The notes below the pieces were generated by a model. It saw only the letters and a list, made by a program, of their open reading frames with translations. It was not told where the DNA came from and ran no database searches. Position numbers and translations under genes: made by a program. From Caballeronia sp. dw_276 (GTDB lineage Bacteria > Pseudomonadota > Gammaproteobacteria > Burkholderiales > Burkholderiaceae), in assembly GCF_018449635.1 (NCBI RefSeq), contig NZ_JAAVUV010000016.1, forward strand, positions 116,293-180,292: a stretch of DNA of 64,000 nucleotides. Direction: 5' to 3'. Below are positions 59,973 through 64,000 of the stretch, piece after piece (positions within the stretch are counted from its first letter, which is position 1; every line of letters begins with the position of its first letter).

Positions 59973-60356
59973 TCAGGCAAGCTGCTGCGCGAGCGTCTTT
60001 GTAAGCGGCGTATCGACGTCGCCCGTATGCAGCGTCGTGACCGGTTCGATCAGGACGATCCAGCATTCCTCTTCCGCCACCGGGTTGTGCAGCACGCCAC
60101 GCGGCACCACGTGCATGCTGCCTTGCGCGAGCGGCACCACGCGCCCGCTCTCGTACTCCATGCGCAGATTGCCGCGCACGATGTAAAACAATTCGTCCTC
60201 GCCGGCGTGGCTATGCCATGCAAGCTCCCCACGCACCTTCGCCACCTTGACGTATTGATCGTTGACCTGCGCCACGACCTTCGGCGACCAGAAGTCGGTG
60301 ATCGCGTCGAAGGCGGACATCAGATCGAATGATTCTGCAAACAACATTGTGTTCAT
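59973..60356 (-). CDS. Cupin-domain protein
   Basis: A 127-residue single-domain cupin. The metal-binding signature is ELAWHSHAGEDELFYIVRGNLRMEY (split at residues 46-70), with a second motif in MHVVPRGVLHNPVAEEE. It is small and of the mannose-6-phosphate-isomerase-like fold. It lies 3 bp after a LysE-type exporter gene, so the two are probably co-transcribed. The substrate is unknown. Confidence 0.82.
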   Translation of the reverse strand: MNTMLFAESFDLMSAFDAITDFWSPKVVAQVNDQYVKVAKVRGELAWHSHAGEDELFYIVRGNLRMEYESGRVVPLAQGSMHVVPRGVLHNPVAEEECWIVLIEPVTTLHTGDVDTPLTKTLAQQLA

Positions 60357-60359
60357 TTT

Positions 60360-60956
60360 TCATCTCCACATTGGAATGATCGATACTGCGAGCAAGATCG
60401 CCATCGAGCCGTTCAAAATCCGCCATTGGCGCGGCGTCTTCAATAAGCGCGCGAACATCACGCCCGCGGCGCACCAGATACACAAGGACACGCCCGCAGC
60501 CAGCGCGAACGCACCACCAAGCAGCGCTGCCAGATGAAGCGGACCGTCCGACAGCATGGCGAAGGACGCGGCCGCGCCGAGCGCCATTGCCCAGCCTTTC
60601 GGGTTGAGCCAAAGCAAGCACGCACCGCCGATAAACGTGGCGGGCGCCGCACTGCCTTCGCCCGCTGCAGGCGGCCCACTGCGCGCGATTTTCATGGCCA
60701 GCCAGAGTAGGTATGCGGAGCCGATGATTTTCATACCGGTCTGCAAGGAGGGCGCTGCGAGCAGAATGGCCGCCAAGCCAGCCGCCGCGGCAGCAGCCAG
60801 CGTACCGAGGCCGACGGCAATACCAACGATCATCGGCATTGAACGGATGAATCCAAACCGTGCACCCGATGCGGTCGCAAGTGTGGTCGCGCCACCGGGC
60901 GATAGGGTGGCGACGGTGACAAAAAGCGCAAGCGGGGCGAGGGATTGAGCAGACAT
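60360..60956 (-). CDS. LysE/RhtB-family exporter
   Basis: A 198-residue protein with six likely helices. The N-terminal LFVTVATLSPGGATTLATASGARFGF carries the LysE pattern (PGP/PGG in helix 1). Members export basic amino acids or small metabolites. The ATG at 60956 is chosen; an in-frame upstream frame is basic and unlikely. It is divergent from a LysR gene 94 bp away, the usual arrangement for LysE/LysG-type regulation. Confidence 0.85.
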   Translation of the reverse strand: MSAQSLAPLALFVTVATLSPGGATTLATASGARFGFIRSMPMIVGIAVGLGTLAAAAAAGLAAILLAAPSLQTGMKIIGSAYLLWLAMKIARSGPPAAGEGSAAPATFIGGACLLWLNPKGWAMALGAAASFAMLSDGPLHLAALLGGAFALAAGVSLCIWCAAGVMFARLLKTPRQWRILNGSMAILLAVSIIPMWR

Positions 60957-61050
60957 GACGGTCCTTGCAGGAGACCGGAGTGTAATCACCGCGCGCCCAT
61001 TAGTGAAACGACGAATTTTGATGACGCCCATTACGATACATAATGCACGC

Positions 61051-61914
61051 ATGAACAGGAATCTCGACATTACTCTGGTCCGCACCTTTGTGGCGGTGGC
61101 CAATACCGGCAGCATGACAGTTGCCGCGAACGCCCTTCACCTCACGCAGGGCGCGATCAGCCAGCAGATCAAGCGGCTTGAAGAAACCTTCGATTGCATC
61201 CTGTTCGAGCGGGATGGGCGGCGGCTTGGACTATCGCCCGTCGGCGAGCGTTTTCTCGGCAAGGCAAAGCAGCTGCTGGGCATGAACGACGAAATCTGGA
61301 GCGACATGACGGCGCGCCCGCTTCACGGCAAGCTGAAAGTGGGAATTCCGTACGACCTGGTTGGAACGCACATGCCACCGGTGTTCAAGGCGTTTGGCGA
61401 GGCTTATCCGAACGTGGAGGTATCGCTCATGTGCGCGAGTTCGCCGGAGTTGATCGATGCAATTGGCGCGGGGTCGCTCGATCTTGCCGTGGTCGAGGAA
61501 ACTGCCGATACTGCAAGCGGCGAATGCCTGCGCATCGAGCAGCTCCTGTGGGTCGGGGCGCGTGGCGGAAACGCGCATCACAGGCGACCGCTGCCTATAT
61601 CGATGGTCGCCGATTCATGTTGTTTCCGGCCCGTCGTGCTGTCGGCGCTGCGGGAGCGAAGCATTGAATGGCGCACTGTGTTCGAGAGCGGCAACATCGA
61701 GGCAACGACTGCCACCGTGCGCAGCGACATGGCCATCACAGCGTGGCTTGCATCCACGATTCCCGGCGATCTCTCGATCCTTCGCAGCGACGACGATCTG
61801 CCGCCGTTGCCAAGTTTCGCAATCAGTCTGCGATTGCCGTCGGTGGCGCCGCTGATTGCCCAGGAGTTCGCGCGGTATGTGCGTGAGCGGTTGGTGAGGG
61901 TTTCCAGTCCGTGA
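61051..61914 (+). CDS. LysR-family transcriptional regulator of the adjacent exporter
   Basis: A 287-residue LysR protein. The N-terminal HTH contains ANALHLTQGAISQQIKRLEE. The start ATG at 61051 gives the usual opening MNRNLDITLVRTFVAVANTGS. It faces away from the lysE-like gene, so it probably activates that gene in response to its substrate. The effector domain is complete. Confidence 0.87.
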   Translation: MNRNLDITLVRTFVAVANTGSMTVAANALHLTQGAISQQIKRLEETFDCILFERDGRRLGLSPVGERFLGKAKQLLGMNDEIWSDMTARPLHGKLKVGIPYDLVGTHMPPVFKAFGEAYPNVEVSLMCASSPELIDAIGAGSLDLAVVEETADTASGECLRIEQLLWVGARGGNAHHRRPLPISMVADSCCFRPVVLSALRERSIEWRTVFESGNIEATTATVRSDMAITAWLASTIPGDLSILRSDDDLPPLPSFAISLRLPSVAPLIAQEFARYVRERLVRVSSP

Positions 61915-62041
61915 ATCCGAATGTCTTGCCACTACGTTCATCTTGATCGGTTTCGTGAGTCTCGGTCGTCGAGGCAGGCAGCGTCGCTGGTATGCCTTGA
62001 CCCATGCAACAGTTGCACCTACATGGCATCTGGAGGCTCTT

Positions 62042-62425
62042 ATGCAGGAAGAGATAACACGAGCGGCCCTGAATTTGCACTGGCAAGCATCGGCGGCGGG
62101 TGATCTCGACGCCGAACATGATATCTACGATGACGATGTCATCTGTGACTATCCCCAGTCGGGTGAGCGAATCCTTGGTCGAATAAATTTGCAGGCACTG
62201 CGGAGCCATCATCCGGGCAAGCCAGCAGGTTTTGATGTCAGGCGGATCCAGGGCGAAGGTCATTTATGGATCACGGAATACTCCATCGACTACAACGGGC
62301 GACTGGCTTATACGGTGAGCATCATGGAGTTCCTAAACGGCAAGGTCGTTCACGAGACACAATATTTCTCGGATCCGTTTGAAGCGCCAGGTTGGCGGAG
62401 TCAATGGGTCCAGCGACCCGAGTGA
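62042..62425 (+). CDS. SnoaL/NTF2-like family protein
   Basis: A 127-residue NTF2-fold protein (MQEEITRAALNLHWQASAAG, then DVICDYPQSGERILGR and HETQYFSDPFEAPGWR). Members act as ester cyclases, ketosteroid-isomerase-like enzymes or small-ligand binders. The ATG at 62042 starts at the family's normal N-terminus, with only weak Shine-Dalgarno support. The remnant of a second, similar gene follows. Confidence 0.72.
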   Translation: MQEEITRAALNLHWQASAAGDLDAEHDIYDDDVICDYPQSGERILGRINLQALRSHHPGKPAGFDVRRIQGEGHLWITEYSIDYNGRLAYTVSIMEFLNGKVVHETQYFSDPFEAPGWRSQWVQRPE

Positions 62426-62475
62426 TAACGCAAGTTAAGCAAGAGGAACGCAATCGCCTGGTGCCGGCCTGCCGC

Positions 62476-62654
62476 ATCGCTCCCATTGCGGCTTCGGACA
62501 TTTTGGCGAACCGACTGGCGCGCCCGTCTACGTCATGGGCATGTCGCACGCGAACCTCACGAACAACAAGGTGATGGCAGAGTTTTTCGTGACGGACGAA
62601 GTGTCGATCTGGAAGCAGATTTTTGCGCATATCGAGAGCAACGCCGGCGCGTGA
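62476..62654 (+). pseudogene. 3' remnant of a second SnoaL/ester-cyclase-like gene
   Basis: A coding-like stretch reads GHFGEPTGAPVYVMGMSHAN and onward to a C-terminal VSIWKQIFAHIESNAGA, ending at TGA 62652-62654. No matching N-terminal half is seen upstream; frames there contain stops. This looks like a truncated relict of a SnoaL-like gene, next to the intact copy at 62042. Confidence 0.5.
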
Positions 62655-62697
62655 CCGTCTTGATTTCGCGTTCACATCTTGTCCTTCGCTGGCGTAG

Positions 62698-63789
62698 CTA
62701 ACGTGCGCCGCGAAGCAACAGTTCGTGCAGATCGATCAGATTTGCACTGACTTGCTCAAATCCGAAGAGAACCGAATGCAGAGCACGATAGCGGTCGTAG
62801 CTGTCGTGTGCAGCCAGGTCGCTGATTTCTTCGCGCAATAGTTCGTGGGCTTCATTGAGCGCTCGCCTGCACGCGTCGGGATTCGGAGCTGCTTGACCTC
62901 CGCGCACGTATGCGGCCAGCTCTGATAGGTAAAGTGACCCACACGATCGAACGGTCCCGCCGACATCCATCAACACTTCCCGGTCCTTGTCCGTGAAATT
63001 GCCGCCATGGGCAGCGCCAATTCGATCCATGAGAACGAGTCCATGCCAAAGCCGTTCGGTCGCCGAGAGAGCAGACCATAGCGTCACGCCCGATTGAAAG
63101 TGTGCCCGTACACGCGCGTCGATTGATACGGATCGAGCCAGTTCGAGATGTTGCAGGAATCGTTCGTGTAGAGCGTCGAGCGCGACGCGGTTTTGTTGTT
63201 GGTCGAATAAGGAAAAATGGTCAAGCAGTTCGCTGCAATCGTCGAGTGCCGAAGCTATGAAATCGAACACGCGTTGGCGAGCGAGCTGCGGCCATACGGA
63301 CATGGACACCGCGATGCCGATGCCGGAACCGAGGATGATCGCTCCAGCCCGGTTGACCGCATCTGAGACGCCGGCAAACGGCGCGAGCGCGATCACAGCG
63401 GCCGCCACGACCCCGTAGCTTGTCGCCGGCCAGATCGCGGTGACACCGCATGTTATGAGCGTAGTCAGCCCAAGTCGCAACATCGACTGTTCGCTGCCAG
63501 GAAATGCATGGATGGCTGCCAGCCCGACGGCGGTGCCGAATACTGCACCGGCCATTTGCCCGAGGCCATATCTCATGCTTCGGTCGAAATTCTTCTGCAA
63601 GGTGAAAAGGCTGGAGAAGATGGCCCATGTGGCGTTCGAAGGGTCAATGGCCGCGAGGACCGCGTAGCTCAGAAGGCTGGCGACGAGTGACTGCAGGGCG
63701 ATACGCAATGAATCGGAACGGCGCGCGCTCCAGCCGTCGAAAGCTCGTTTGATCAGGGCTGACGGATGCAATCGGCCGAGATTTGGCAT
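62698..63789 (-). CDS. FUSC-family inner-membrane protein (aromatic-acid exporter-like)
   Basis: A 363-residue protein with about six N-terminal helices (residues 25-170: SLLSYAVLAAIDPSNATWAI, MAGAVFGTAVGLAAIH and VSDAVNRAGAIILGSGIGIA) and a helical cytoplasmic C-terminal half. This matches the FUSC/YccS-like transporters; half-length members pair as dimers. A role in exporting aromatic or other organic acids is the family's usual assignment. The gene has a free 5' flank to the window end. Confidence 0.8.
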   Translation of the reverse strand: MPNLGRLHPSALIKRAFDGWSARRSDSLRIALQSLVASLLSYAVLAAIDPSNATWAIFSSLFTLQKNFDRSMRYGLGQMAGAVFGTAVGLAAIHAFPGSEQSMLRLGLTTLITCGVTAIWPATSYGVVAAAVIALAPFAGVSDAVNRAGAIILGSGIGIAVSMSVWPQLARQRVFDFIASALDDCSELLDHFSLFDQQQNRVALDALHERFLQHLELARSVSIDARVRAHFQSGVTLWSALSATERLWHGLVLMDRIGAAHGGNFTDKDREVLMDVGGTVRSCGSLYLSELAAYVRGGQAAPNPDACRRALNEAHELLREEISDLAAHDSYDRYRALHSVLFGFEQVSANLIDLHELLLRGAR

Positions 63790-64000
63790 TGAATTCCCGT
63801 GAAATTGTGGAGATGCAAAGGTTTCGCGTTACCGTGCATCAGCGCATGTTGTGCCTGGTCGTTCAGATGATGGTGATTGTGCTGCCCATAGACTATGGAT
63901 TGAATCGGCTGGCGCGGAAATCGACGCCGGTACACTTAAATCTGGCTAAAACCGGACATTTCTAAAAAGCCCTAACAATACATGTCGAGGCTAAGTTCAG
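63790..64000. other. 3'-end region of the window; possible mobile-element trace
   Basis: No convincing gene. An in-frame stretch ends in LARKSTPVHLNLAKTGHF followed by TAA. The segment at 63945-63964 resembles flanks of IS21-type elements in my memory, but nothing decisive is visible. Confidence 0.25.

Noticed and set aside
1..64000. Prophage, integron, CRISPR array or complete insertion sequence
   Set aside because: No integrase, recombinase or transposase gene, phage structural gene or regularly spaced repeat array was found.

Overview
The window is a GC-rich chromosomal segment from a betaproteobacterium. Dense LysR/GntR/DeoR control, ribose-type ABC uptake loci, Rieske oxygenases, a ProQ/FinO protein and a bufferin operon suggest a Burkholderiaceae genome of the Paraburkholderia/Caballeronia type. 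This is inferred from gene content and protein style, not from a marker gene. No rRNA, tRNA, CRISPR array or complete insertion sequence was seen.

Layout. (1) 1-6.1 kb: an aromatic-acid-like catabolic cluster with a partial LysR gene, class II aldolase-fold enzyme, ACS-family MFS importer, GntR regulator, Rieske oxygenase and phthalate-dioxygenase-reductase-type partner. (2) 6.3-16.5 kb: a DeoR-controlled operon for a polyol or ketose, with split transketolase, two SDR dehydrogenases, a complete ABC importer with a DUF2291 lipoprotein, and an FGGY kinase. (3) 16.5-23 kb: class C beta-lactamase with a tiny coupled ORF, a formaldehyde-activating-enzyme homologue that appears to lack the catalytic His, an aldo/keto reductase with divergent LysR, and a lower-GC pair (glycosyltransferase, acyltransferase). 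(4) 23.2-32.5 kb: a GntR-controlled operon joining MtnK, MtnA and class II aldolase homologues (the core of the 'DHAP shunt' for 5-methylthioribose/5-deoxyribose) to a sugar ABC importer and a two-part dihydroxyacetone-kinase-like enzyme. (5) 32.9-40 kb: mixed housekeeping and redox genes (soluble PQQ-type sugar dehydrogenase, tautomerase, ProQ, HAD phosphatase, DyP peroxidase, LysR plus ene-reductase). (6) 40-42.6 kb: a bufferin-type copper-stress operon (DUF2282, DUF692, DUF2063, DoxX) behind an exact SigF-like ECF promoter. (7) 42.6-50.3 kb: stress SDR, a membrane protein, a formyltransferase-ACT fusion resembling a domain-swapped PurU, a zinc alcohol/formaldehyde dehydrogenase, LysR plus MFS, and an alpha/beta hydrolase. 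(8) 50.4-59.4 kb: an exopolysaccharide operon (wecB, bcsB-like, nfrB-like, TAT-type protein, nfrA-like) resembling the E. coli NGR system, which makes a c-di-GMP-gated N-acetylmannosamine polymer, preceded by a 550-bp AT-rich region. (9) 60-64 kb: cupin, LysE exporter with divergent LysR, SnoaL-like protein plus a remnant of a second one, and a FUSC-family membrane protein.

The strongest candidates for little-described biology are the MtnK/MtnA/aldolase-ABC-DhaKL operon, the NGR-like operon with an added BcsB-like subunit and four MshEN-type repeats in its synthase, the permuted formyltransferase-ACT fusion, the His-less Fae homologue, and the bufferin operon with its ECF promoter. Functions are assigned from motifs and context read directly from the sequence; no database search was run.
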